A DNA stretch of 64,000 bases from the NCBI GenBank assembly GCA_965242495.1, contig OZ251446.1, forward strand, positions 2,728,001 to 2,792,000, read 5' to 3'. Shown in pieces: positions 1 through 8,377 of this stretch. The notes below the pieces were generated by a model. It saw only the letters and a program-made list of their open reading frames with translations, ran no database searches and was not told the DNA's origin. The position numbers and the translations under genes are program-made. Within the stretch, counting starts at the first letter, position 1. Each line of letters starts with the position of its first letter. Source of the DNA: CBDESN01 sp965242495. Lineage in GTDB: Bacteria; Pseudomonadota; Alphaproteobacteria; MPNO01.

Positions 1-423
1 CGTTCGACGATCGAGCGGGCCGGGGCGCGCCGGGTATCGCGCGGTCCGCTGCGCGCCGTCCTCCCGGAGTCGAGCGCCGCCGGCCGGGCGCTCGACGTCG
101 ACATGGCCGACCGGACGACGCCATGGGCGGAGAAGGACATGACCATCGTCCTCGAGGAGGCCGAAGACGCCGGGCCAAGCCTCCCCCTCTGCGGCGCGCT
201 GAAGAAGGTCGTCGAGGGGATCAGGATCGGACCGGGCCAACCGATGCGGCGCGAGGCGGGGACGCAGCCGCCCCGCCCTGCGCCGCGCGGAGGGCGCGCC
301 ACACCCGTTCGGGAGTCGCCGGCAGCTCGATATGCCGGACGCCGTCGGCGGCCAGCGCATCGACGATGGCGTTGGCCGCCGCGGCGGGCGCGCCCGCGGC
401 GCCGCCCTCGCTGCCGGGCTTGA
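1..423 (+). CDS. C-terminal part of a 3-hydroxyisobutyrate/6-phosphogluconate dehydrogenase-like protein (5' truncated)
   Basis: The reading frame is open from the first base, so the N-terminal Rossmann domain lies outside the window. The visible part contains a stretch around bases 120-230 (WAEKDMTIVLEEAEDAG, then LPLCGALKKVVEGI). It resembles the C-terminal all-helical domain of NAD-binding beta-hydroxyacid dehydrogenases, where the KD lysine is part of the active site. In this family the protein normally ends soon after that helix. Here no stop appears until 421-423, so the last 60 or so codons are antisense to the 3' end of the converging dehydrogenase gene and look like read-through rather than a conserved tail. 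The natural stop may have been lost. Family assignment is moderate and substrate unknown. Confidence 0.5.
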   Translation, partial: RSTIERAGARRVSRGPLRAVLPESSAAGRALDVDMADRTTPWAEKDMTIVLEEAEDAGPSLPLCGALKKVVEGIRIGPGQPMRREAGTQPPRPAPRGGRATPVRESPAARYAGRRRRPAHRRWRWPPRRARPRRRPRCRA

Positions 424-2605
424 GGCCGAGCGGGTTGGAAGGGCTCGGGACCTCGGTGATGCGGGTGGCGAAGAACGGCAGGTCGGCGGCGCGCGGCATG
501 GCGTAATCCATGAAGCTCCCGGCCAGCATCTGACCGCTGTCGGGGTCGTAGCGGCACTGCTCCATCAGCGCCTGGCCGATGCCCTGGGTCACGCCGCCAT
601 GGGTCTGGCCGTCGATCAGCAGCGGGTTGATCGCGCGGCCCACGTCGTCCACCGCGGCGTAGCGCAGGATCTCGACGACGCCGGTATCGGGGTCGACCTC
701 GACCTCGCAGACGTGGCAGCCGGTGCCGAAGGCGGCCAGCCGGAGATCGACCTCGGCGTCGGCGCCCAACCGACCGCGCAGCTCGGCCGGAAGATCGGCG
801 CGGCCGGCCGCCGCGCGGGCGGCGTCGAACAGGCCGAGCGAACGGTCGGTGCCGGCGACCCGGAACCGGCCGTCGTCGTATTCGATGTCCGCGGCGGCGG
901 CCTCCAGCACATGGGCGGCGATCCGCTTGCCCTTGGCCAGGATCTCCTCGCTCGCTTGGCTCAGGACCACCGCGCCGAGCCGCATCGAACGCCCCGAATG
1001 CGAGCCGCCGCCGACGCGGGCCACGTCGGTATCGCCGAAACGCAGCTCGATGGCCTCGAACGGCGCGCCGAGCAGATCGGCGACCAGCTGGGCGAAGGAG
1101 GTCTCGTGCCCCTGGCCGGTCGCCTGGGTGCCGATCACCACGTCGACGCGGCCCTCCGGCCGGACGTCGAGCTCGGTGCGCTCGACCGGCGTCCCGGTCG
1201 AGAGATCGACGTAGTTGGCGATGCCGATCCCGCGCCGGCGGCCGCGCCGGGCCGATTCGCCGCGCCGGGCGCGGAAGCCCGACCAGTCGCCGAGCTCGAC
1301 CGCGTGCGCGAGATTGGCGTCGAAATCGCCGCTGTCGTAGGTCATGCCGAGCTTGTTGTCGTAAGGCAGCGCATCCACCGGGATCAGGTTGCGCCGGCGG
1401 ATCGCCACCCGGTCGACGCCGAGGTCGCGCGCGGCCATGTCGATCATCCGCTCCATGGCGTAGATCACTTCGGGGCGTCCGGCGCTGCGATAGGGATAGG
1501 TGGGCGGCGTGTTGCTCATGACCGCGCGGGCGGTGGCGAAGGCCGTCGGCAGCCGATAGGTCACGGGCATGATCTCGACGCCCTTGACCAGCGGTATGAA
1601 CGAAACCGGGTAGGCGCCGACGTTGCTGAGATTGGCGGTGGACAGCGCGAGCAGGTCGCCCGCCGCCGAGAAGGCGAGCGCCGCCTCGACCGCCAGGTCG
1701 CGCGCCTGGTAGTCGGTGAGGAAGCATTCGTTGCGGTCGGCGGTCCATTTGATCGCGCGGCCGAGGCGCCGCGCCGCCCAGAGCAGCAGCGGAAGCTCGG
1801 CGAAGACCGCGTTGCGCGTGCCGTAGCTACCGCCCACGTCGCCGACGACGACGCGGACGTCGCGCTGCGGGACGCCCAGCGCCTGGGCGATCTCGCGGCC
1901 GTAGCGCACCCCGCCGCCGCAGGTCGTATACAGCGTGTAGCGCCCCGTCGCCGGATCGAAGACGCCGACCGCGGCGCGGGGCTCCATCGGGACGCCGGTC
2001 ACCCGCGCCAGCGTGGTGCGGAGCCGGACGACGCGGTCGGCGCGGGCGAAGGCGGCCTCGACGCCCGCGCGGTCGCCCACGTCGGCGTCGATCGAGACGT
2101 TGCCGGCCTCGTCCCACACCGGCGGCGCGCCGGGGGCCGCCGCCGCCTCGGTCGCCGTCGCCGCCGGCAACGGCTCGTAATCGACGCCGACCAGCTCGGC
2201 GGCGTCGAGCGCCTGCGCCCGCGTCTCCGCGACCACCATCGCCACCGCCTCGCCGACGTGGCGCGCCCTGTCCGCCGGGAGCGCCATGTGGTCGGGGATG
2301 TAGGTCGTGGAGCCGTCGCGGTTCTCCAGCAGGATGTCGGGCGGGCTCGACTGGAACGGGTTGTGCGGGATGCGGCCGAGGCCGTCGGCGCGGATGTCTT
2401 CGCCGGTGAGCACCGCGAGCGCCCCCGGCGCGGCGAGGGCCGGGCCCGTATCGATGCCCAGGATGCGCGCATGCGCGTGCGGCGAACGCAGCATGACGGC
2501 GTGGACCTGCCCGGCGAGGCTTACGTCGTCGACGAAGCGCCCGCGTCCGGTGAGAAGGCGCGCGTCCTCCTTGCGGGGCGCCGACCGCCCGATCATCCCG
2601 TCCAT
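221..2605 (-). CDS. Xanthine/CO dehydrogenase-family molybdopterin-binding large subunit
   Basis: This 794-residue protein has the layout of the large, molybdenum-cofactor subunit of xanthine dehydrogenase/aerobic CO dehydrogenase enzymes. It starts with IGRSAPRKEDARLLTGRGRF and the a/b hammerhead domain, followed by the two MoCo-binding domains (GGGVRYGREIAQALG, VGGSYGTRN, TQATGQGHETSFAQL, GTGCHVCEVEVDPDTG). It ends in the usual ATPERVWRALRAA helix. The start at 2605 is chosen because family homology begins there; an upstream extension would run through the tRNA gene. A second ATG at 2596 is possible. The FAD and 2Fe-2S subunits expected as partners are not adjacent, so the gene may be an orphan or its partners lie elsewhere. 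The substrate cannot be told. Its 3' end overlaps the converging upstream gene by about 200 bases. Confidence 0.9.
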   Translation of the reverse strand: MDGMIGRSAPRKEDARLLTGRGRFVDDVSLAGQVHAVMLRSPHAHARILGIDTGPALAAPGALAVLTGEDIRADGLGRIPHNPFQSSPPDILLENRDGSTTYIPDHMALPADRARHVGEAVAMVVAETRAQALDAAELVGVDYEPLPAATATEAAAAPGAPPVWDEAGNVSIDADVGDRAGVEAAFARADRVVRLRTTLARVTGVPMEPRAAVGVFDPATGRYTLYTTCGGGVRYGREIAQALGVPQRDVRVVVGDVGGSYGTRNAVFAELPLLLWAARRLGRAIKWTADRNECFLTDYQARDLAVEAALAFSAAGDLLALSTANLSNVGAYPVSFIPLVKGVEIMPVTYRLPTAFATARAVMSNTPPTYPYRSAGRPEVIYAMERMIDMAARDLGVDRVAIRRRNLIPVDALPYDNKLGMTYDSGDFDANLAHAVELGDWSGFRARRGESARRGRRRGIGIANYVDLSTGTPVERTELDVRPEGRVDVVIGTQATGQGHETSFAQLVADLLGAPFEAIELRFGDTDVARVGGGSHSGRSMRLGAVVLSQASEEILAKGKRIAAHVLEAAAADIEYDDGRFRVAGTDRSLGLFDAARAAAGRADLPAELRGRLGADAEVDLRLAAFGTGCHVCEVEVDPDTGVVEILRYAAVDDVGRAINPLLIDGQTHGGVTQGIGQALMEQCRYDPDSGQMLAGSFMDYAMPRAADLPFFATRITEVPSPSNPLGLKPGSEGGAAGAPAAAANAIVDALAADGVRHIELPATPERVWRALRAAQGGAAASPPRAASVGPVRS

Positions 2606-2646
2606 CCGGCCTCTCTCCGCGCCTGCCGACGGCGCCGCCGCCGCGA

Positions 2647-2722
2647 TGGTGGGCCCGGCAGGACTCGAACCTGCGACAACGCCGTTATGAGCGGCGCGTT
2701 CTGACCGCTGAACTACGGGCCC
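2647..2722 (-). tRNA. tRNA with CAU anticodon, probably tRNA-Ile2
   Basis: The minus strand folds into a complete cloverleaf. The acceptor stem GGGCCCG pairs with CGGGCCC (7 bp). The anticodon stem CGCCG/CGGCG carries the loop CTCATAA, giving anticodon CAT. The T arm has GTTCGAGTC flanked by GCAG/CTGC, and CCA is encoded at the 3' end. The CGCTCATAACG anticodon arm resembles bacterial tRNA-Ile2, in which C34 is modified to lysidine, more than elongator or initiator Met. That distinction is inference, and the initiator is excluded by the paired first base. It sits 41 bp upstream of the dehydrogenase start on the same strand. Confidence 0.93.
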
Positions 2723-2769
2723 TGTGCGACCCTGCCACGGGTCCCTGGCCGTGACAAGGCGCTGTCCGG

Positions 2770-2972
2770 GTTCAATACATATGAGACACCGGGTGGGCCT
2801 CCGGGAGCGGCGCGTCAAGCCGCTTCGCGACTCCTTCGCTATGCTCCGGCCCTTCGGGTGACCCGCCGCTCCCAGAGGCTCCGAAGGCATCCATGGCCGT
2901 AAGCAGGCTTCCGGCCATGGAACGACCGGATATCGACTGGCGCGATGGGCCTCGTCTCACATGTGTCTGGAC
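2770..2972. repeat. MITE-like repeat family A, copy 1
   Basis: This stretch is the reverse complement of 37681-37896, with similarity along its whole length by eye. Its ends carry imperfect terminal inverted repeats related to GTTCAATACATATGAGACAC (2770-2789, and the complement near 2951-2972). The interior can form a long hairpin around the paired GGGAGCGGCG and CGCCGCTCCC motifs. No coding capacity is recognised. It lies directly upstream of the tRNA gene. From 2973 to 3101 only short direct repeats of CCCCCGCGT are seen. Confidence 0.7.
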
Positions 2973-3101
2973 CAGGACAGGCGCCGTCCCGGAGGGAGAT
3001 CGGCCGCGCGAGCGGGGGCGGGCGCTCGATGGAATTCTCCGATCGGCGGGTGAGGGCCTGGATCCCGCGTCCCCCGCGTCCCCCGCGTCGCGCCGCCGCG
3101 G

Positions 3102-4106
3102 TCAGGCGAGCCGCCCTTCCTCGACGGCGTGGCAGGCGACGCCGGAGGCGTCATCCTCCCGCAGCATCGGCCGTTCGCGCCGGCAGCGCGCGTCGGCGTG
3201 CGGGCAGCGCGGATGGAAGGCGCAGCCCGGCGGCGGGGCGAGCGGGCTCGGCGCCTCGCCGGCGATCGGCGTTCGCGCCCGGCCGCTCATCTCCAGGTCG
3301 GGGATCGCATCGAGCAGCAGCCGGGTGTACGGATGGCGCGGGCGGGCGAACAGCGCCGCCGTCCCGGCCCATTCGCAGATGCGGCCCAGATACATCACCG
3401 CGACCCGCGTCGAGACATGATAGACGACCGCGAGGTCGTGGGAGATGAACAGGGTCGTCAGCCCGAACGTCCGTTGCAGATCGGCCGTCAGGTTGAGGAT
3501 CTGCGCCTGCACCGAGACGTCGAGGGCCGAGGTGGGCTCGTCGCACAGGATCAGGGCCGGCTCGCCCGCCAGCGCGCGGGCGATCGAGATCCGCTGCCGC
3601 TGCCCGCCCGAGAACTCGTGCGGATAGCGTTCGCCGTCGGCCGGGGAGAGACCGACCCGGGTCAGCAGCTCGCCGACGCGCGCTTCGACCGCCGCCCGGC
3701 CGCGCCGGAGCCGGTTGCGGCGGATCGGCTCGGCGACGATGTCGCGGGCGCGCCAGCGCGGGTTGAGCGAAGCGTAGGGGTCCTGGAAGATCATCTGCAT
3801 ACGGCGCCGCGCGCGGGCGGCGGCGCGGCCGCCGGCGGCGCCGCCGATCTCCACGCCGTCGAACGCGATCGTCCCGCGGCTCGGCCGATGGAGGCCGGCG
3901 ATCAGCCGCGCCACGGTCGATTTGCCGCAGCCCGACTCGCCGACCAGGGCGAAGGTCTCGCCCGGCGCGATCGAAAAGCTCACCCCGTCGACCGCCTTGA
4001 CGATGCGGCGGCCGGCGCCCCCGACCACGCGGTCGAGCCAGGGCGGCGATACGTCGAACCAGCGCGACAGGTCGTCCACGCGCAGCAAAGGCGGCTCGGT
4101 TCGCAT
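3102..4106 (-). CDS. Oligopeptide/dipeptide/nickel ABC transporter ATP-binding protein (DppF/OppF type)
   Basis: A 334-residue nucleotide-binding subunit energising uptake of a peptide-type solute. Walker A is GESGCGKST at residues 56-64, the Q-loop is MIFQDPYASLNPR, the ABC signature SGGQRQRISIARAL, and Walker B LILCDEPTSALD. The C-terminal oligo_HPY region with CAFHPRCPHADARC is typical of the DppD/DppF family. The other subunits of the same transporter class (10647-15236, same strand) lack an F-type ATPase, so this gene is the expected last member of that operon, now separated by about 6.5 kb. The start ATG at 4106 is only 4 bases from the stop of a transposase remnant, and no good ribosome site precedes it. 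The natural leader was therefore probably lost and expression may be impaired. Confidence 0.92.
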   Translation of the reverse strand: MRTEPPLLRVDDLSRWFDVSPPWLDRVVGGAGRRIVKAVDGVSFSIAPGETFALVGESGCGKSTVARLIAGLHRPSRGTIAFDGVEIGGAAGGRAAARARRRMQMIFQDPYASLNPRWRARDIVAEPIRRNRLRRGRAAVEARVGELLTRVGLSPADGERYPHEFSGGQRQRISIARALAGEPALILCDEPTSALDVSVQAQILNLTADLQRTFGLTTLFISHDLAVVYHVSTRVAVMYLGRICEWAGTAALFARPRHPYTRLLLDAIPDLEMSGRARTPIAGEAPSPLAPPPGCAFHPRCPHADARCRRERPMLREDDASGVACHAVEEGRLA

Positions 4107-4109
4107 GTC

Positions 4110-4250
4110 TCAGATTCTGGCCGAAAAAGAAGAGTTGTATATGAGTCTTCGGCTGAAGAGTTGGATGGCGACGACGAGGAGCCAAGCTTCGACGCCGGCG
4201 ATGGAGGCTTCGAAGTCTTTGGCGAAGCGGCGGTTCATACACATGAGGAG
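4110..4250 (-). pseudogene. IS5-type transposase C-terminal remnant
   Basis: Reading the minus strand from about 4244 gives MNRRFAKDFEASIAGVEAW followed by LLVVAIQLFSRRL and a stop at 4110-4112. The NRRxAKDFE...AxxxLxxxxIxLxxRRL pattern is the characteristic C-terminal end of IS5/IS427-group DDE transposases. No earlier part of a transposase (no DDE core) is visible upstream in any frame, so it is a fragment. It lies exactly at the edge of the block that interrupts the ABC transporter operon. Confidence 0.65.
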
Positions 4251-4448
4251 AATTGTCGGGCCATTGTGAATTCCGAACCTTGAATTCGGCGCACGGCAAC
4301 CTACGTCTTCCATATGTCGTCCAAAGGGACGGCCGAGTGCGGCCTCCGGGGATATCTGGATGTGGTGTCCCCGCAGGTTCGGCATGGAGCCGAAGCTCTG
4401 CTGGTCCCGGCGGGTCGATTTGAGCAGCCCTGCATCCGGGAGGCGAAC

Positions 4449-7400
4449 ATGGAACCCACCCAGAAGACGACCGTGGCGGCTCTCATCGCCACCGCCCATC
4501 GAACCGAACTCCTGAAGCGCCGGGCGCTTCCCTCGATCGAGCGCCAATCCCGGCCGCCGTCGCGAATGATCGTCGTGGACGACTCGGGCGGCGATGCCGC
4601 CGCCGAGCAGACCGAAGGACTGGTCCTGGGCTGGCGACCGGCCGGCGTCGCCGTGGACTTCCTGCGTAACCGGCGCACGAAGGGCGCGGCCGGGGCATGG
4701 AACTCCGGCCTGGACCACCTGCTGCGGACGTGCGACGACCCCGGACGGCTCTACGTCGCGATCCTGGATGACGACGACCTCTGGGAGCCAAGCCATCTGC
4801 AACGATGCCTGGAGGCCGCCGAGAGCCGCGATCTGGACATGGTCGCGGCAGGGTTCCAGCGGATCGAAGAGGGCGCCGAACCGCGCTTGGTCACTCCGCC
4901 ATGGTCGCTCGACGCGGCGAGCTTCCTCGTGGGGAATCCCGGGATCCAGGGCAGCAACCTGGTCTGCCGGCTGAGCGTGCTGCTCGAGGCTGGCCTGTTC
5001 GACGAATCGCTGCCGAGCTGCACGGATCGCGATCTGTGTATCCGCATCGCGGAATTGCCGGGCGTGCGCTATGGCGCCGTCTCCGGGCCGACCGTTCGCC
5101 ACTTCGCCTGTGGATCGCGGCCCCGGTTGTCCACCCCGGGAGCGAGCGCCAAGACCGAGGGGCTGGATCGATTCTTCCGCAAGTACCGCGACCGCATGTC
5201 CGACGCCCAGCGCGCGGGGTTTCGGACGCGGGCCGGCCGGTGCTTCGGATGGAGGGAATCGGTATCCGAATCCGTGAACCCTGCCGCCGCGCGCCGCAGC
5301 TCGTCGCCGTCGCTACCGCGGTCTCCGGCGCCGCCGCAGGCGCCGCCCCACCTGATCGTCGGGATGATTGCCGATACGGCGCGGCTCGAAGACGTGGGCG
5401 GCCTGCTTGCCGATCTTCGCGGGCTCGCCGGGGACCCCGGCCTGTCGGGCCTTGACGTCCTGATCCTGGAGAACGGCAGCGGCCGGACGCCCGACGCGGC
5501 GTTGCGGAGCCTCGTCGAGCGCGAACGCATGGACGGCCTGCGGATCCATCTCGTGGACCGGGCGCGGCATCTCGAAGACGCCGCAAGCGGTCTGGTCCCC
5601 GACGGCGGCGCAAGCCAGGGCCGCAAGCTGCCCATCGCCCCCGCCCGGACGGTGTTGCAGTCGTACCTGTACGCGTTCGCCAAGCGCCGGCCCGGCGCGG
5701 TGGTATGGATCGTCGATGACGACATGCGGCTGGATCCACTCGTCATCGGGGAGGACGGGCGGTTGCGGCGGCAACCCCTGACGCTGGAGCCGGTGCTGCG
5801 GGAGCTTCGCCGGCTCCACGCGGGCGGCGAACTCGACGTCGCCATCGGGACGTGCACCGGAGCGCCACCGCTGCCGTTCGCAGCGACCGTGCGGGTGCAG
5901 CTCGGCGATCTGGCCGCATCGCTTCGATGGCTGGCCTCGCTGGACCCGCAAGCAGATCTGCCGGATCGCAGCATGGAGAACGCGGCGCTGCGCGCCGGCC
6001 GGCAGGACTACTACTACGACCTGTCACGCACGGAAACCGATCGTCTGGAGACCCCGTTCCGGATCGTCCCGGCGTTTCCCGGCGAAAGCGCCGGCGAAGC
6101 GTTCGAGCGTCTGGCCGGCGCGGCGGAGCGGATATTGGCCGGCGAGCAGGTCTTCCGGCCCCTCGCGACCGAGGCCGATATCGACCCTCTGGAATCGATC
6201 GGCGGTGGATTGCAGCGCGGCGGCAATACCTTCGTGTTCGACGTCGAGGCGTTGAGGCTGGCGCCCAACCCCTCGCCGGCCATCGACGGGCGGCCGAGCC
6301 GGCGCTCCGACATGATCTGGACCCTGCTGCAGGAGCGCTGCTTCGGCCGGCGGGTCGCCGCCGCGCCGGTCGCCCTCTATCACGACCGTTCTCGCGTTCC
6401 TCCCGGAGAATTGGACGTCGAGCGCATCGTGGACGACGTTCGCGGCTATGCGATGTTCTCGGCGCTCCAGGACGTTCTCGATGACGCCCGTGGGCAGCCC
6501 GGGAAGAAGGGCAGGCGTCGGAGGCTCCAGGTTGCTCTCGAGGACACACTCGCCGTCTTCACGACCCCGGATGGCTTGGACATCGATCTGACCGAAGGAG
6601 CGATCGAGCGTTTCGCGGATATTGTGCGCAAGTACCTCGAAGAACGGCTGGCGGCGTTCCGCCTGTCTTTCTACCGCATCCTCGGCCTGAAGCGCGTCCT
6701 TGGCCAGATCGTGGACGGCGAAGAGGTCTGGTGGAGGGAAGAGCGGTATCGGGACGCCGGGACGCGACTCCGGACGTTCTGCGATCGGCTGGACCGCTTC
6801 TACACGATGGAGGTTCTGAACCGCATCGAACGCGAGGCCAAGGCGTTGCAAGGTCCCCAAATTCGCGGATTTCTCGACCGGCTTCCGAAAGAGATCGAGG
6901 CGCATCGGAACCGGCTCTCGAAGTCGCCAGCCCTGGCGCGCGGCATTGAGGGCGAAAGGATCGCCAACGCCAAGGCCGCCGCCGCACGGCTGGCCGAGCC
7001 CGCCAACCCTCTCGCGGTATTGGGATGCGGCGTGGAAGGCGTGGCGCTCAGTGACGGGAGGCGCGTGTTCAAGGTCTTCGACTACTGGCCGCAATCGCAT
7101 CGGTTCGACGACGCGCCCACTTTTCTGGCTTCGCTCGTGGGAGCCTGGGGCGACACGCGCAGTCTCTACCCGATTATCGACTTCCGGCAGTCGGGTCATC
7201 GCGCGGTGCTGGTCTATCCGTTCGAGGCCAGCGAGCCGTACACCGGCGGCCATGGGCCGGGCATGGTCGAGCTCCTTGCCGAATGCCGGCGGCATGGCGT
7301 CGTTTGCCGCAACCTCCACCCCAATAACCTGCGGGTCGTCGATGGGCGGGTCCGGCTGATCGATTACGGATCGGATATTCGTCCCCTGGAAAAGGAGCGC

Positions 7401-8186
7401 GAGTTCGTGGCGATGTGCCGACGGGGCTGGCTGTCGTACCGCTGGGCGAAGCGTCCCGATCTGAAGGAGATTATGCGCCGCGCCCTGGACGACGTCGAAA
7501 TACCCGAGCTCGATGGTTTCGAGCGGTTCCACGAAGCGGTGCGACGGGTGACGGGGCGGCGCGAACCGTCCGAGGACGTCGTGCTCGGGTTCGTCGGACG
7601 GGCGGAGCGGGCGCTCGACTACGGATGCGGCAGCGGGCGGCTGGCCAGGGAGATTGCGGACCGAGGCAGGGAGGTCCTGGGCTATGACCCCGACCGCGCC
7701 CGTCAGCCGCGCTGGAAATCGCTCTGCGAAGGGATCGGCAGCCTGCGGTTCACGCACGAACGACGCGAGGCGCTGGCGGCGGGGCGCTTCGATCTCGTGA
7801 TCTGCCGCCGCGTGCTCTGCACCATCGAGGACGATGCCGAGCTGCGCATGGTGCTCGGCGACCTGCGCGCCTTGGTGACCGAGCGCGGCCGGGTCGTTGT
7901 GACCGTATGCGACCCGCACTTCACGTTCGGCGGTCCCACCCCGGAGGCCGACCGTGAACTGCCGCCCGGCGCCCGCTACGAGAGCACCTTCACCTGGCGC
8001 AAGACGTTGCGCGCGACGGGCCGGGTGCGACGCGACGTGCATCGGCCCGAGCGGGCGTTGCGGCGCGAATTCGCCCGAGCGGGTCTGGCGGTGCGCCGCC
8101 GCGTCGAAGTGCCGACGGTCGACCTGGAGCGTTTCGAGCCGGCATCGGATCACTTGGCGTTCGAGCTTGGGCGTTCATGCTGTTGA
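4449..8186 (+). CDS. Giant glycosyltransferase - kinase-like - methyltransferase fusion protein
   Basis: A 1245-residue cytosolic protein with no signal peptide. Residues ~8-265 form a GT-A family 2 glycosyltransferase (TTVAALIATAHRTELLKRRA, the nucleotide motif VVDDSGGD, and metal-binding ILDDDDLWE near residue 107). Residues ~300-640 hold a second glycosyltransferase-like segment (LDVLILENGSG, VVWIVDDDMRLDP near 417). Residues ~850-980 resemble an APH/protein-kinase fold: glycine loop LGCGVEGVAL, lysine in RRVFKVFDYW, catalytic-loop-like CRNLHPNNL and metal-loop-like LIDYGSD. The usual catalytic Asp of HxDLHPxN is Asn here. Residues ~1050-1245 are a class I SAM methyltransferase (RALDYGCGSGRLAREI). 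The start at 4449 follows GGGAGG at 5-nt spacing. The 3' end overlaps the next small frame, so the block to 9684 is probably one transcript. A role in making or capping a surface glycan is inferred, by analogy with kinase-methyltransferase chain terminators such as WbdD. Confidence 0.75.
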   Translation: MEPTQKTTVAALIATAHRTELLKRRALPSIERQSRPPSRMIVVDDSGGDAAAEQTEGLVLGWRPAGVAVDFLRNRRTKGAAGAWNSGLDHLLRTCDDPGRLYVAILDDDDLWEPSHLQRCLEAAESRDLDMVAAGFQRIEEGAEPRLVTPPWSLDAASFLVGNPGIQGSNLVCRLSVLLEAGLFDESLPSCTDRDLCIRIAELPGVRYGAVSGPTVRHFACGSRPRLSTPGASAKTEGLDRFFRKYRDRMSDAQRAGFRTRAGRCFGWRESVSESVNPAAARRSSSPSLPRSPAPPQAPPHLIVGMIADTARLEDVGGLLADLRGLAGDPGLSGLDVLILENGSGRTPDAALRSLVERERMDGLRIHLVDRARHLEDAASGLVPDGGASQGRKLPIAPARTVLQSYLYAFAKRRPGAVVWIVDDDMRLDPLVIGEDGRLRRQPLTLEPVLRELRRLHAGGELDVAIGTCTGAPPLPFAATVRVQLGDLAASLRWLASLDPQADLPDRSMENAALRAGRQDYYYDLSRTETDRLETPFRIVPAFPGESAGEAFERLAGAAERILAGEQVFRPLATEADIDPLESIGGGLQRGGNTFVFDVEALRLAPNPSPAIDGRPSRRSDMIWTLLQERCFGRRVAAAPVALYHDRSRVPPGELDVERIVDDVRGYAMFSALQDVLDDARGQPGKKGRRRRLQVALEDTLAVFTTPDGLDIDLTEGAIERFADIVRKYLEERLAAFRLSFYRILGLKRVLGQIVDGEEVWWREERYRDAGTRLRTFCDRLDRFYTMEVLNRIEREAKALQGPQIRGFLDRLPKEIEAHRNRLSKSPALARGIEGERIANAKAAAARLAEPANPLAVLGCGVEGVALSDGRRVFKVFDYWPQSHRFDDAPTFLASLVGAWGDTRSLYPIIDFRQSGHRAVLVYPFEASEPYTGGHGPGMVELLAECRRHGVVCRNLHPNNLRVVDGRVRLIDYGSDIRPLEKEREFVAMCRRGWLSYRWAKRPDLKEIMRRALDDVEIPELDGFERFHEAVRRVTGRREPSEDVVLGFVGRAERALDYGCGSGRLAREIADRGREVLGYDPDRARQPRWKSLCEGIGSLRFTHERREALAAGRFDLVICRRVLCTIEDDAELRMVLGDLRALVTERGRVVVTVCDPHFTFGGPTPEADRELPPGARYESTFTWRKTLRATGRVRRDVHRPERALRREFARAGLAVRRRVEVPTVDLERFEPASDHLAFELGRSCC

Positions 8187-8377
8187 TCGTGGAGATGGCC
8201 CGGAATCCGGCGCGCGTCACCGAAGCGCTCTATCTGTACGAGCCTTCGGGAACCGGAAAGGACGCCGCCGGCAAGGCTGCCCGTGAAGAGACGGTCATGC
8301 GTATCGTCGCCAAGGGATCGGTCACGACGGCGGAGGCGCGACGCTGGCCGGGGACCGACGAACGAGCCCTGCCATGA
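8177..8377 (+). CDS. Small coupled ORF, 66 residues, unknown
   Basis: The ATG lies inside the last codons of the upstream fusion gene (10-base overlap), and the TGA overlaps the ATG of the next gene in an ATGA. This is the geometry of translational coupling. The predicted peptide has no recognisable domain or membrane segment. It may be a real small protein or simply a bridge that lets ribosomes reach the next gene. Evidence is positional only. Confidence 0.35.
   Translation: MLLIVEMARNPARVTEALYLYEPSGTGKDAAGKAAREETVMRIVAKGSVTTAEARRWPGTDERALP

Noticed and set aside
221..2890. Longer form of the molybdopterin dehydrogenase starting at 2890
   Set aside because: The extra 95 residues would be encoded through the tRNA gene and a MITE and show no family similarity; homology begins at the ATG at 2605.
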